This document shows, piece by piece, positions 38,985-50,856 of a DNA stretch of 64,000 nucleotides. The position numbers were made by a program, and so were the translations under genes. Each line of letters starts with the position of its first letter. The stretch's first letter is position 1. Origin of the DNA: Neoechinorhynchus agilis (lineage: Eukaryota; Acanthocephala); NCBI GenBank assembly GCA_051530055.1, contig CM121342.1:9796001-9860000 (forward strand), in the 5' to 3' direction. The notes below the pieces were generated by a model. That model had not been told where the DNA came from. It did not search any database and saw nothing but the letters and a program-made list of their open reading frames with translations.

Positions 38985-40613
38985 CTAAAACATTTAGAGC
39001 AAAAAATCCATCTTAATTAGAACAAAAATTTCATTAATAATTTCTGAATGACGGGATTATTGCGTTCTTTTTTGATTTGAAACCTTCAATAAATTAAAAA
39101 GATTTCTTTTCCAATAAATCAGCTCAAAAATCGACTTCTTGCATAAAATCTATTCGAGAGTTAAGCCATTGCTTTATAAAGACGGTCTAAAATTGTTTCC
39201 GATTGCTTTAAAAAATTAGTTAGGTCTTTAATCGGAAATCGAAATTGCTAACACAAACCCTAGGCATGATTAAAATTTAGAAACTGGAATGTTGTCGAGA
39301 ATTATTTTCGTTTTAGCTTGACATTCATGAATACGACAATTAATGCACACGAGTGATACAGAAGAAGAAAAATGGAGTAGTCGTTGATTCGTGTTCGTTG
39401 AGCTTTGGCCTTCAAATTGATCAAAAAAGCAAACAGGTACTTTTGTTGGCAACAAAGCTGGCTATAAACTCAGTCTGCGAGTCCCACCAGATAAACTATT
39501 TGACAATGCTTCTTTTAAATTGTAGATTGACTGAAGAAGGCCAACGAAAAGGCCGAAAATTTCCAAGTATTTTCTGAATCAAACATCGCTAATTAAAAAC
39601 CCAAACTCATTTGTTTTTTAATTTGGTACGGAAAAACGATTTGGGAATTTTTACCTTATTAATATTAAGGCAAAAATCAATGATCTGATCGAAATGAACG
39701 TCCCAGCACCTTCCATTGGCTCGATAAATCAGACGGCTTAATTTTCATCACCAAAAACTTTAGTTGTTTCATTCAGTATCCATTTGTTGCCTTTTTCATT
39801 GTTAATAATTTTATTGCTTAGGCACAGGCTTGATTCTGTCCTTTTGATGAAAATGTTTATTAAAATACGAGAGTCGAAACGTCAATTTTGTTATATAACT
39901 TGATTTTCGGTCTTGCGATCTAAAGAGCATACAAAAAAGGGCTTGTATTTGAGTGAGTATGCCGTGATTTTTGAGCACTCACTGTGTTGTGTGTTTTCAA
40001 TACGATTTATGAGTCGGATAAACATTCCGAGAAAAATATGGGATATTTTCGGTTTTCCGGCACTATATAAACGATATTGCGGAAATGCCTCTGGCTGCGT
40101 TTTTACATAAGGAATATAACGGATTCCATCGAACGACTGAACGTCCTTATGTCTGTAGCTGCAAAACCTGTGAATCGGGACAAGGACGAGTTCTTGAAAT
40201 TTCTTTTTTAGACTCAGAAACGATTTAAAAAGTATTAAAGAATTTTTATTGTCTTGTAGATTGTTTTACATCGTTGATTTAACGCGAGTAAACGAAAGGA
40301 TCGTCTTAAAATTTGAAGTGTTATGAAATACAAGAAATATGTGATTTGCCCCACCGTGTATTTATTTTTATTTATCTTAAATCACATACACTAAGGGCCT
40401 TACGGCAGCGACCGTGTAGTTCGACTGCTCGTTTTAAAATTTCAAGTCGAAATATAAAAGTTGCGTAATTTTTAAGTATAGCCAAACACTACACTGCGCC
40501 GGTATGTTGTTTTAGAAATTTAAGTCAAGTTTCAACGCGCTAAATATGGTAGCAAAGACGGTTCACGTTTCCTGAGCTTATAAAGAACCATCGATTTCTG
40601 ATTTTTTTAGATA
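38985..40613. other. Intergenic DNA
   Basis: No convincing gene. Open pieces near 39376-39530 have nearby splice-like sites but do not join in phase. A TTTTTTTAG acceptor-like site ends at 40610. Confidence 0.45.
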
Positions 40614-41000
40614 ATGATTATGATGCAAGCGATAGCGATATTCGTTCTCTTTGGCGTTGTCAAATCACTGGAGTTCAATTCGACAAATACCGATATTGCA
40701 CTTGATCCAAAGTTGGACGTATATAGAGATGTGATTAGCAGACATTTAAAAACGATGGGATTAGAAGATGTTTCATCGGTAGCTATTGAAAGTGCTAAGG
40801 AACAAGAAATGGATGAACGGAAAGAGTTGATGGTAAAATACAGAGCTGATCTAAAGTCTGGGTTACCTTTAAAATGTGAGATTATGACTCAAAACGAATT
40901 TGGACAAGACTTCAACTCAAGCAGCTTTTCGGGTTCTTGCAAAACTGAAGTACAAAGTCCTTTGCTTTCAAAGGTCAATCCTAGCTATGCCATACCTTAA
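40614..41000 (+). CDS. Small secreted protein (128 aa), unknown
   Basis: Begins MIMMQAIAIFVLFGVVKSLE, a clear signal peptide, followed by a hydrophilic, helix-prone body rich in Glu/Lys and containing two Cys (CEIMTQNEF, GSCKTEV) and potential N-glycosylation sites (NST, NSS). It is intronless, with the ATG 3 nt after an acceptor-like AG. Its stop codon lies 3 nt from the stop of the gene on the other strand. I do not recognise the family. Confidence 0.6.
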   Translation: MIMMQAIAIFVLFGVVKSLEFNSTNTDIALDPKLDVYRDVISRHLKTMGLEDVSSVAIESAKEQEMDERKELMVKYRADLKSGLPLKCEIMTQNEFGQDFNSSSFSGSCKTEVQSPLLSKVNPSYAIP

Positions 41001-41003
41001 AAA

Positions 41004-41536
41004 TTAGACCAACATTTCTTTAGTAATAAACGTTACAAGCAGAATGTACAAGTAGACAGAAGCTGCCATATCTGAGCGATTAAGCAACGTTTGCATAGTG
41101 ATCCGGTTTGTGATTTGGTTATCCTGGCATTCTATTTCAACGACATTAAAATTTAATCCGGATATATTAATGACAACGGAATCATCCATTTCTGTGCAAC
41201 GCATGATTTCCTTCAAAAAATAATGGCTTATCCATAAAAAAGAAAAACCTGTTGGTGTTGATGGTACTGTTGAAACATCAACCATCTCATAGTCCTCATC
41301 ACTGTTTATGGTTGCCAGATAATTAAAATAGTCGTAGACTTCAGTTGCCTATTAAAATTTCTCAACTCACAATTAAAATAAAACGCCACTCACATTTACA
41401 GCATTACTAAAATTCCGACTAAAAATGATAGCTTTGCTAAATGTTATAGATATTCAATAATGATACTTTGAGATTTTGATAAATACCAAAAATACAGCGG
41501 GAATAAGAATTGATTGAGTGCAAGCGCCAATCTCAT
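41004..41536 (-). CDS. Secreted or GPI-anchored protein (145 aa), unknown
   Basis: Three exons, 41487-41536, 41394-41436 and 41004-41348, joined with GT/AG introns in exact phase. The N-terminus MRLALALNQFLFPLYFCKA is a signal peptide. The body has two Cys (MRCTEMDD, IECQDNQ) and several N-glycosylation motifs (NFS, NAT, NIS, NRS). It ends in a hydrophobic stretch SVYLYILLVTFITKEMLV with a Ser-Asp before it, as in GPI-anchor signals. The overall layout is a small extracellular-surface protein. Family not recognised. It is convergent with the plus-strand gene ending at 41000. Confidence 0.6.
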
Positions 41537-42826
41537 TTGATTTATTTTAGATTTAACATTTGAGCAAGTTTGGTAAATGCTTCGAAACAAAAACCGTTGC
41601 TGAGTATGTGTAGATCTTATAAACGAATGAAAACGAAGACGGTGCTTGGTTTCTATCTCAAGCATACTTGATTAAGCAGAGGGCTCAACATCCGCTTTTT
41701 TTGAGGCGAAAACGCAACTTATAGTTCCCATATCGAATTTAGAGGAGTCTCAGTGGAACACGCATTAATAGTTTAACCTTGCAATTAAGTCACGCGCATC
41801 ACTGAACACCTTTGAAAGTTTTATAAACTCTGAGACTTAATCCAAAGATCCTTTTGTACTCATGGAATTCACGGGAAGCCCCACTCATGTGTCTTATTAT
41901 GCCAAACTGTCTTAATGTTGTCGGAATTAGTGTTCATTTCCTTCTTGGATGACAGACAAAATACTGCTCAATTATCAGAGGGAATTAATTGTTGGAATTG
42001 CGCCTTTAAAAACATCCTATTTTCAATAAAACTCCCTTAGGGAATTAGAGAATATTTATTTCGCATTTAAATGAATAACTATTATTTGCTTAAAATGCTA
42101 GCTGGATGATTTATAAGAAACAGTTTTTGCATAGCTCGTTTAATTTAAACCGACCAAGTCTCTTGATTTATAACAAAAGACCATTATTCTCGATACGCAA
42201 TTTGAAATGTATTGCTTGGAATGTTTTACTTGTTTCATACAATGATTTATTGTAAACACCATTGTTCTGAGTGCATTTCCATAAAGAATCGCAATGCTAA
42301 TCGTCGAAAAACGAATTGAATTACCGTTTTTGGAGAGAAAAAACGTTTGAGAAAATTGAAGAATTTATTGACCAAAGAACATTTGATTCTTAACAGTCCA
42401 GATTAATGAATAAAAATACTCATGCGACTCAAAAATGTTTATTAAATCAATTAATTCACCACAATCAAATGAACTTCATGTTCATTGTGGGTTAGATGCA
42501 TCGATGATCTATCGTGCAAACCGAACACCTTCAATTTGATTTCATTTTACCGCTGACTCATCTACAAGGTATGATTTCCATTATGCGACGTTTTTTTATA
42601 TTTTACTACTAAAAGCTTTAAGATTGTATTTTACCATATCATCTGTAGCGATAATGCAAGTCAATTTAATAAATTTCAATTCCCAAACACCTGACGTTCT
42701 AATGTTATCTTGAAACTTTATAAATGGGCAAAATTTCAGTGATCTCTCGTTTTTGCAAAACATTATCTCCAGCTTTTTGAAAAGTGTTGATATTTGAGGA
42801 GATAATTTTTATTTAAAAGTCTTCAT
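41537..42826. other. Intergenic DNA
   Basis: AT-rich. A minus-strand frame at 41537-41665 is an upstream extension of the preceding gene's frame and is probably 5' UTR. No other feature. Confidence 0.5.
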
Positions 42827-42980
42827 CCGGTAAATAATTTTTTCTCGATTTAAAACGTTCTGCCAACATCTTAAGGGTTCATCATCAATTTTCATCGTAG
42901 AAAACTTACGAGAAAACTGATGATGAATCAATTACGATGTTCGTAGAACGTTTTAAATCGAGAAAAAATTATTTATCGGG
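42827..42980. repeat. 154-bp near-perfect hairpin
   Basis: Arms 42827-42861 and 42946-42980 are almost exact inverted copies (core TTTCTCGATTTAAAACGTTC). A second inner pair (CATCATCAATTTTC / GAAAACTGATGATG) shortens the loop. It does not share sequence with the other fold-backs. A non-autonomous DNA-transposon remnant is likely. Confidence 0.85.
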
Positions 42981-43532
42981 TTCTTTAAAAAAGCGACTAA
43001 AATTAAATTAGTAGACTAAAGAAATCATTGTATAAACGTGTTTATGAAATCATTACTTTATCTAAATGGATAAATTTGGTTGTTCGCTTCTATTTTGGGG
43101 CGTTGTAATTTTTTTGACAACCAGTTACCAAGACAATTACTAAATGGACGGAGTCATGGCATCTACGATACCATTAACCTTATCGTAGCGCTTTAGTTGG
43201 TATTTCATCAAATTGCAATTCCTAGCGGTCAATGGAACATTTCTGATACGAGAAGCGAATACTCGTCTTTCCTTTGCAAGAGACAAATTCACCACAGTGT
43301 AACGCAGACATACTGCGATGGCAGCAACCAGAAATCTACATCGATCGTACCAACAGCACTGCTATTTCGACTGTTTGCGTTCGCTACAACACAGCATCAG
43401 GAGGCATGAAACGAATGGGCGTTTTGGTTGCATACCATCAACACACCACGGTTTCCAAACCCGAATACACTTTTAGCAGCTCCGATCTCGCTTTTCCCCC
43501 ACTTTAACCAAACCCACTCTCATAGGTCGTCG
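42981..43532. other. Upstream region of the type I membrane protein gene
   Basis: GC-richer than usual (43,200-43,530). The open frames on the plus strand overlap one another and none has a start/splice context. A CTCATAG acceptor-like site lies 7 nt before the next ATG. Confidence 0.45.
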
Positions 43533-44349
43533 ATGAGGAAATTCTCCATATGTGCTGAATTCCTTATGATTCTTCAACTTATGATTTTGACGGACCAACT
43601 TGTTCAAGGTCGAAATGAACTACTACCTTACGAAAAGATACAGGACTGTGCTCTTAACTGTATTCGTATATCTACAGAACAAAATAATGGTCATGTCGAT
43701 AGAGATTGACCTAATGGGCCACTATTTTTGATCAATCTCTAGATTAAGTGCAGACAATCTCAAGAGACTAAGCGAGACTTGTACGGAAAAGTGCATTCCC
43801 GTAGTTCATTTTAGAAACTGTATGTATTACTGTAGGTTCGGAGGTGAAAGTGATGAAAACGAATTCGGCGGTGGAATACATCACAGAGCTTGTGCTCAAC
43901 GTTGTTGGTCCGAGGATAAAATCTCGTTTCAATACCCAAATGCTTTTATTGGTCGATTCGTTATTGAAAGTGAAGGAATCGTGTCTGAAAACGCGATTCC
44001 TGACGACTCAGACTCTAGTGAAGATGATCAAACGGATGCTAAATTGATGCTGAGGAAAATAATTCTTGATAAGGAATACAACCATGATAGGCCCGGTGAT
44101 TTACCTGTTTCCAGGGGATTGAAGGTGACATACAAAAGGTTTCATAAGCCCTTCATTGCTCTCATTGTCTCATGTATTCTGGTCTCATGTGTTTTAATAA
44201 CCGGAGCTATATTTGTATGCCTCTATTGTCGAAAACGTCGCCGCATGGAGCGAATGGAAGCTCCGGCATATCATAAACTTTATTCCGACGAAGGAAACGA
44301 GTATATTTCAACTCCCGTGGAACCTACTGAGAACTTGATTGAGGATTAA
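43533..44349 (+). CDS. Type I membrane protein with Cys-rich ectodomain, unknown
   Basis: Predicted 250 aa from exons 43533-43689 and 43754-44349, which keep phase across a 64-bp intron. It has a signal peptide (SICAEFLMILQLMILTDQ). The ectodomain has about eight Cys (DCALNCIR; CTEKCIP; CMYYC; ACAQRCW). An acidic stalk (DSDSSEDDQTD) is followed by a single membrane span near residues 188-210 (ALIVSCILVSCVLITGAIFV) and a basic stop-transfer CRKRRR. The cytoplasmic tail is ~35 aa with two Tyr. This layout suggests a surface receptor or adhesion protein. I do not recognise the Cys pattern. Splice choice at the first intron is by phase, so the junction is tentative. Confidence 0.65.
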
Positions 44350-44999
44350 GGACCTTCAAAATGTGTACGCCTGAGTTCATGTGATCGGAAACATTTAGCC
44401 TTCTTCGTATAATAATTAACGTGTTTTCAATGCGACATTTTGACTCGGGGTTTTAAGTAGATCGACCATGTTGTTGTTTCCCTTATTCCAATGAAAAAAC
44501 ATGGTCCTCATTAGTCAACCAATCACTTTTTTGTTTTGAGAATATTGTTATCTTTAAATCACTGAATGATATCCCACAAAACATCTCTTTTCTCCAAAAT
44601 ATGTAAGGCATTCCTTACGGCTCATGAATTTTCATTAACCCGAAACTGGGTTATCACAAACTCGACGAATGTAACGAAGATAAAGCTAATTCATAACATC
44701 GCGGCAACACTTGACAGTTGACCGATTCTCTCTATAACTGTTGTGGAATTCAACGAATACATCCATTGTGTCTTGATTAACGATTACAAAAAAAGAAATG
44801 TTTAATCCTTTTCAATGCACAAAAATTCATCGCGGTTCTTAAATAATTCATCATCGACTTTGGGGAACTAAACCAATCACTTTTGTTAATTATTCAAAAA
44901 AATGTTTTGCTTCATTAAGTATAAAGACTTATAAAAACATTTTGTGTCCATTCGGTAATTTCCGTGAAACATAGTCGAGACAATAATTCTTATACATTA
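44350..44999. other. Intergenic DNA
   Basis: AT-rich. No gene or repeat recognised apart from the direct repeat that flanks the next hairpin. Confidence 0.5.
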
Positions 45000-45092
45000 T
45001 TTTATTCGAGTTTGACGATGTTTTTCTCCCAGATTGTTGTTGCTGTTGATAACAACAATCCGGGGGAAAAACATCGCCAAGCTCGAATAAAA
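45000..45092. repeat. 93-bp hairpin flanked by a direct repeat
   Basis: Arms 45000-45041 and 45051-45092 pair with only a few mismatches (TTGACGATGTTTTTCTCCC / GGGGGAAAAACATCGCCAA) around a 9-nt loop. A ~30-bp motif (ACAAT...ACATTATTTTAT) occurs just before (about 44980) and just after (about 45100), like a large target duplication or a partial tandem copy. Confidence 0.8.
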
Positions 45093-45133
45093 TTACCCCG
45101 ACGACAATTCTCTATGACATTATTTTATATTCG

Positions 45134-46141
45134 AATGGTTAGAATGGGCATATTTATATGAGAAAAGAAAACCAAATAAAACTCATAACCAACATTTCAA
45201 AATGCAAACAATCATTTTAAACATGGCTAGACAATAATACTTTTTTGTTAGAATAACAAGTGCGCAATTGAGTCGAAGAACGACGTTTTAAACGAATCAT
45301 AAGTTATTTTCTCGGCGTTTTCGATGTAAATTACTTTATTCTAATTATTATTCGGCCTCATTCATGCATTGAAAAAGCTTTAATATAAATTGATACTAAA
45401 AACGTGTAATTTTCCACTTAAAATCCAGATAAAAAGAACGATTCTTATTTTAATGTAAACAAAAGCACAAGTTAGAATTAAAGAACCAGAGGGTTCTTGA
45501 TGGAAAAATTATATATTTTACTCGATATGGTTTGCAGAAAGTGGATTTTACTTTAAAATAATCATTGGCTTATCACTCATCAGCAACCTGGGATGTTGGG
45601 CTGTGATCGAGAAAACGTTTATTAGATTATGTCAAGATAGCAAACGTGGATCGGTTACATTTGTTTGTCACTGTTTAAACGACTGAAAAAATCGAAGAGA
45701 AACTTCCCACATGAGTTCCTTTTATCTACTTTTTGGAATTACCGCGTTGTTCGCGGGGAAATCAGAAATAAAGGACGAAATTCATTATTAAAAAATATCA
45801 ATTTTTCAAATATATTCAGAATACATGTTCTTACTAATACTAAAATTAAAACTATTGTCGTGGCTTGTACTGAAAGCAAAACACAGTAAGAAATTTTTTA
45901 ATTTGATGAGTAGTTAAAAAATGTCTTGATAGTACACACATTATATAGGGAATATTTCTACATTAAATGTTTCTTAGTCTCACAGAATTACACCACTATC
46001 ATGCTGATTGATTGCTTGATTAAGCTAGCGCTTATGAACAACAAAATAAATGATCTTAAAATTTCCTTCAATTTTTTTGAAAACTTTCGACACCATAGAC
46101 ATTGACTTCATTTTGAATATTTCAGGTTGAATTTTAACAGG
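45134..46141. other. Intergenic DNA
   Basis: AT-rich; no gene supported. Confidence 0.5.
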
Positions 46142-46449
46142 ACATATCCAAGCGATCAAAGTTCCAACCGGAACGAAGGAATATCTTTATCCTCTACTGT
46201 TTCGAGGATCCAGCGTTCCCTTTTTGAATCTCTGATTTTTTTTGATAAAAATGGTTTGTTCTTACGACCAAAGATTTTCCATTTTCGATTAAAATTTCTG
46301 CGGTACTGTGACCGACGGCCTCAATCGTCCCCATGGCAAGAGGTTGGAAATGTGGAGCGACGTAAAATTTAATCGTTACATATCCAAGCGATCAAAGTTC
46401 CAACCGGGACGAAGGAATATCTTTATCCTCTATTGTTTCGACGATCCGA
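46142..46449. repeat. Direct duplication, 72-bp copies 236 bp apart
   Basis: 46142-46213 and 46378-46449 are nearly identical (about three differences in 72 bp). In one frame (reading IQAIKVPTGTKEYLYPLLFR) the differences inside the block are silent. No start or complete gene is evident around them; they could be duplicated exons of an unrecognised gene or a simple duplication. Confidence 0.7.
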
Positions 46450-46653
46450 CCGAATGCAATCCTCAACCTAAAAATCGTTTGTTGTATTTTTCTACAAAAA
46501 ACTCTTTCTGAAAACAAGAAACAGTAAATGATAGTGAGTACATTTTTGTGGATTTTTAATGTGTGTATGTTAAAAAACGTTTGGGAAAATCCAAATACAT
46601 TTAAAAGATCTCAATTTTTATTTACATTTTCAAAATATCACTTTCTCCCAACT

Positions 46654-47633
46654 CTATGCGATAGTAGCAGCTCCATTTTTAACAAGAGAAGACTTGGAAG
46701 AGAATTGTTTCGACTTGTTTCGTTTACGTTGTGGTTTTCCAGCAAGCAAATATCCGATTAACATAATACAAACCCATTGGGTTGGCGCAAGGATTCCTAA
46801 AACACACAAGCTTGCCAATGCGGTCAATAGCCGATGCTTGGCCACGGCCCTTAAAATGTTTTGGGTGCAACCAGCGTTGTTTTTACCGCATGATTTTGGC
46901 TGTTTTGATTGTTCATATGGAGGTTTCGTCCAATCGGTGACTCCATTGACTCCACAGCACTCAAATAAAGTGTGTATATCATCCATGAGTTGAACCGCAT
47001 GAGAATTTCTAAACTTTGCTCGAGTGACTAATAACTGTAGATCTTCATTTAGACTTCCTCGATGTCGGTTGATTGATGAATGAAGAATGTCAGTGTTTGA
47101 TTCGATGAATTTGGACGAAGAACCCTTTTGATTCACTCCCATGACAGAACTTAACGAACTGGCTATCGCGCCGACTAGAAGAGCGTCAGCGGCGAAGTGA
47201 ATTACAATATGAACTACGAGACTACTTAAGAGAATTGGTTGTCGTCCCTGAAGCGACTGGTGATTGGATTTATGGTGTTGCCTTACTGAAGAAGCCCTGG
47301 AGGCTGATACACTTAGTAAGTTAATCAGAGAACTAAGTACAAGGACAAACGGTGCCAAAATTACTATAAGCATACAAGCAACGGCATAAACAACGATTCT
47401 CGACCAAGCAATCTGAGAATCGTTGTATAGAGCATGTGAGAGATATATACAGACATTAGATAAGCCTTTCGACCGTATATTTGAGGATTTTTATTGATCT
47501 CATGTTGAAGTCTTGAAAGTCCGGTATAGAGTGGTCGTTTGAGTTCATACCAAGTTAGGAGTCCGAGAGTGACTAATGCTACGGTTATACTGATTGCGGT
47601 CAGTAAGCCAAACCGTAATTTTCCAGCTTTCAT
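46654..47633 (-). CDS. Tetraspanin
   Basis: 313 aa from two exons: 47451-47633 and 46654-47412, with a 38-bp intron. Four membrane spans are visible: FGLLTAISITVALVTLGLL; AVACMLIVILAPFVLVLSSL; a third near LVVHIVIHFAADALLVGAIA; and a fourth near LCVLGILAPTQWVCIMLIGY. The large extracellular loop between spans 3 and 4 has the diagnostic CCGVNGVTDW and a later PKSC and AGC, giving four Cys for two disulphides. The tail is basic and Ser/Lys-rich. Tetraspanins organise membrane protein clusters (family knowledge). The small first loop lacks notable features and the exact subfamily is not recognised. Confidence 0.88.
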
Positions 47634-49214
47634 TGAAGTTCACAGAAGCGTAGAATTGTAAAAACGTTATCCTGAAATTGTTTGGTTGAGCGAGAGACGG
47701 GGAAAGGCTTTTGAGAATTTCAATTATTTGTGTTTGTCAAGTGTAGCGGAAACTTTCTCTATGGCGTCAATGTCAGGACGAAATGGCACACTCTATAAGA
47801 GAGAAACTGTGCCTTTTACGATGTGTTGCCTAACGCCGTTCTCCGCTTTGTCTACCAACTTCTTAGAGTTTTTCTTGAAACCGTTTTTAAAAGTGATGGT
47901 GGACTTTTAAGAATCCGGGGAAAGCCGAGAAGGGGACTTATCGAGACATCAACCTGCTGTTTTTATCTTTATGTGTCCGGAATGCGTCCGAACAGACGAA
48001 AGGGAAAAATTCGAGAGTACCGAGAGGCACATTATACAGATGCACTTGTTATTGCTTCCGTCCACCAAAACCGGAATGCCTTGTTGTTGATGTGTGTGTT
48101 ACGACCAAACTGGACATGGAATCTACAGGTCGAAAATGGGTCTACTGAAAGACACATGCAACAATGTCTAGCTTTGAGGTATGAAAAATTACTTTATGTT
48201 GTGCTTTAGGTCTCTTTTGTAATGGGAAAAGGACATTCAAACATTTTAAAATCAACTTTGTGTGAAGGGACGCGGTGGTTAAGAGTGAAACCAAAAATTC
48301 AAATTAGATGTGGCGACTTATGGTCCATTCGATCGGTTACTAATCTTTGCATAATGTGACAATTCTATTAGTACTTTAGAAAATGACGGAAATGGAAAAA
48401 ATGATTGGAAAAGATCTGAGACGGTGGCTTTTGAAACAAAAATGGAATGACCGAATATTAGATTTTATAATGTGAAATTAAATCAAGCGCAAAAAATTGA
48501 ATTTACTAAAGAAATTAAATGAAACAGTACCTATAAAACAAAATAATTTCTTGTCATTAACAAAGTTAAATCCATAAAAAGGCGACAAATATAGAAAAAT
48601 TTTTTACCAAGTACAGTAAATAATTTTCATTGTCAGAAAAACCGCAAAGGAGCAAATGAAACTGCCACGAAAACCTCAGAGACCAACTCATTTTTAGAAA
48701 TAAAACTTTTCGTTCAAAAAAATTAATTTGTTGTGGTGTAAAGGAACAATGATTTTTGCCATCAAACAAAATATCTTGAGATAAATCTCCTTAAACATTT
48801 CCGAGATTATATCTTGTCGGAAAAGCGCACAGGTTTAAATCATTAGTCTCTTTTCATGACAAAGTACCGTACCTCAAATAGACGGCATTTGAGATCGTTT
48901 TATGCGAAATGAAACATACAAATGTATCATTAACGAAACAATTCCCTAAAATAAAAATATAAACATATGAGTTCTAAAAAAATTGATATGCGATCTTGTT
49001 AAAATGTCTTAAAGCGAATAACACTCGATAAAAATAATAATCGATAAATTGTTTGAAGATTGATAATTATTCACGCTTGTGACTCTTTCTGTAAATCCGA
49101 TTTTTCGATTTATCAAGGTTTCTTGTACGTTTTCAAATATGTGTCGGATTTAATAAATTCATTTAATTTTTTTCGACCAGAAACAACCAATTTGATTTCA
49201 ACGATGATATTCCT
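47634..49214. other. Intergenic DNA
   Basis: No supported gene. 47,690-48,210 is GC-richer with overlapping plus-strand open frames, one including MCPECVRTDEREKFESTERH, but no start, splice or family evidence. A diverged fold-back remnant may lie at 49090-49200. Confidence 0.45.
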
Positions 49215-49363
49215 ACAATTGATTATTTATTAAATTCAATATTTCGATCCCCTATCTTGGATCTTCTTCAGAATTGTTAAAGTGTTTTATTCGTACTTAA
49301 AATTCTGAAGAAGATTCAAGATAGAGGAGATCGAAATATTGAATTTCATAAATAATCAATTGT
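49215..49363. repeat. 149-bp near-perfect fold-back MITE
   Basis: Outer arms begin ACAATTGATTATTTAT and end with its complement. Inner arms are AATTCTGAAGAAGATTC and partner. The loop holds TGTTAAAGTGTTTTATTCG. Arm pairing is about 95%. Internal AAATATTGAAT is common to the family. Confidence 0.9.
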
Positions 49364-50856
49364 CGTTCTCCAAAACAACCAAAAACTATGAATCATCTTT
49401 TCGATATTCTTACCATCCGAAAAAGACAATATAAAGGAACGAATTTACATAAACAAAAGTCATAGGTCGCGGAGATTGGCCTATTAGGTAGATAAAGTAG
49501 TTTCTTAAGGACAATTTTTTAAAGGCATTACCATACAGGGCATTGTTCGTCTTTACAAATAAAAAATATTTTAGGTAAGAGTTACAGGTGAGAAAAATCG
49601 CTTCCCGTAAATTACAAGATTATGACATTTTAGACAGACGTGCCCATTTTTGATAGAACCAAAAGATAAGAACACATAGTAAAACTAGACTCGGATGAAC
49701 ATCCGTGAGATTTCATTGATTTCCAATCGATTGAATGGCATAAAAGAAAGTACAGGTGTTTTTGGCTACCGTTGATTCATTTACCTGATAATAGCAGGAG
49801 TCAAATGGTTGGCGACCCGGCCGCCATCTCAAATCGACATAAATGATTTAGGCCATAAAATACGCAGTCGTATGGAGCGCAAACAACAGTGTATGCTGGA
49901 AGCGTAGTAGGCAAGTAGTGTAATTGACTATCCTAAGAATCTCAAGACATGTCTCAATAGCTTCGATGACCACAACTTTTAAAATAACCGTCCTCCATTG
50001 CGTAATGATGATACAGTGGCAAAGGATATTTAAGGGGAATCGTATAAAACTGGTCTTTTAAAAAAATTGTTTTTGATCAGGCTAAAATAAAAATTTACGT
50101 CCAATACGCGTGTCAAATTCTGAAGAAGTCCAACGCGTAGAGGACGAAATATTGAACAAAAACAACATGTTTACAATCACTTAAAACAATAATTTCCTTG
50201 TTTTTTGTAGTTGCACACGTCCGGATGTAAATTCATAAATTTATTTCTTTGATATTTCGTCGGATAATTCCGACATTTCCCAAGATTTTATCATTGCTTG
50301 CAAGTTTTTCGATCTGTGAACGCGTTCGAAATAAATCTAGGAATTTAAATCCGGGTGTGTATAACTACCAAAAGAAAGTATCTTTCCCCCTCCCGAAGAT
50401 AAAAATTAAAGACATAAAACAATAATATTTGCAGAATTTCTCGATTCAAGAATATTCACTTACAAAATAAGTTATGGTCGTTAAATTCAGAGCGATCGCA
50501 AAAGCTCTTTTGGTGGACAGAGAAAAGGTGTGCTTCTTTTTATAAGGCTATGCATTTTCGCAATTTATTGGCCGAACGAAGAGCGAGAAAAGAATATCTC
50601 GCCAGTTGGTTTCTTAATCTAGAAAGCCTGACAGTGTAGAAGAACTGAGCCAGATATAGAAAAAGGCGACGTCTTGGGGCAAAATACCTACCGAACATTG
50701 TACCTCCTCCAAGTCATTTATGACTCGATAAGATGATATTTGGAGCCATGGTGTCATACTTGTCATTAAAGATGCTTTGATGTCCTTGTATAAAGGGGTT
50801 CGACAATTGAGTGCTATTACTTGAAGGATAATTTTTGTTCGACAAATTATTATTTA
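49364..50856. other. Intergenic DNA with a fold-back half-copy
   Basis: No gene supported. At about 50113-50152 lies AATTCTGAAGAAGTCCAACG followed by GGACGAAATATTGA, one arm of the fold-back family. Confidence 0.5.

Noticed and set aside
39353-39577. Possible two-exon gene near 39.4-39.5 kb
   Set aside because: Donor and acceptor are present, but the reading frames do not join in phase.
47823-48209. 128-codon plus-strand open frame upstream of the tetraspanin
   Set aside because: Starts at a non-ATG codon, overlaps other open frames and has no recognisable domain; a zinc-finger-like CPEC in another frame has wrong spacing.
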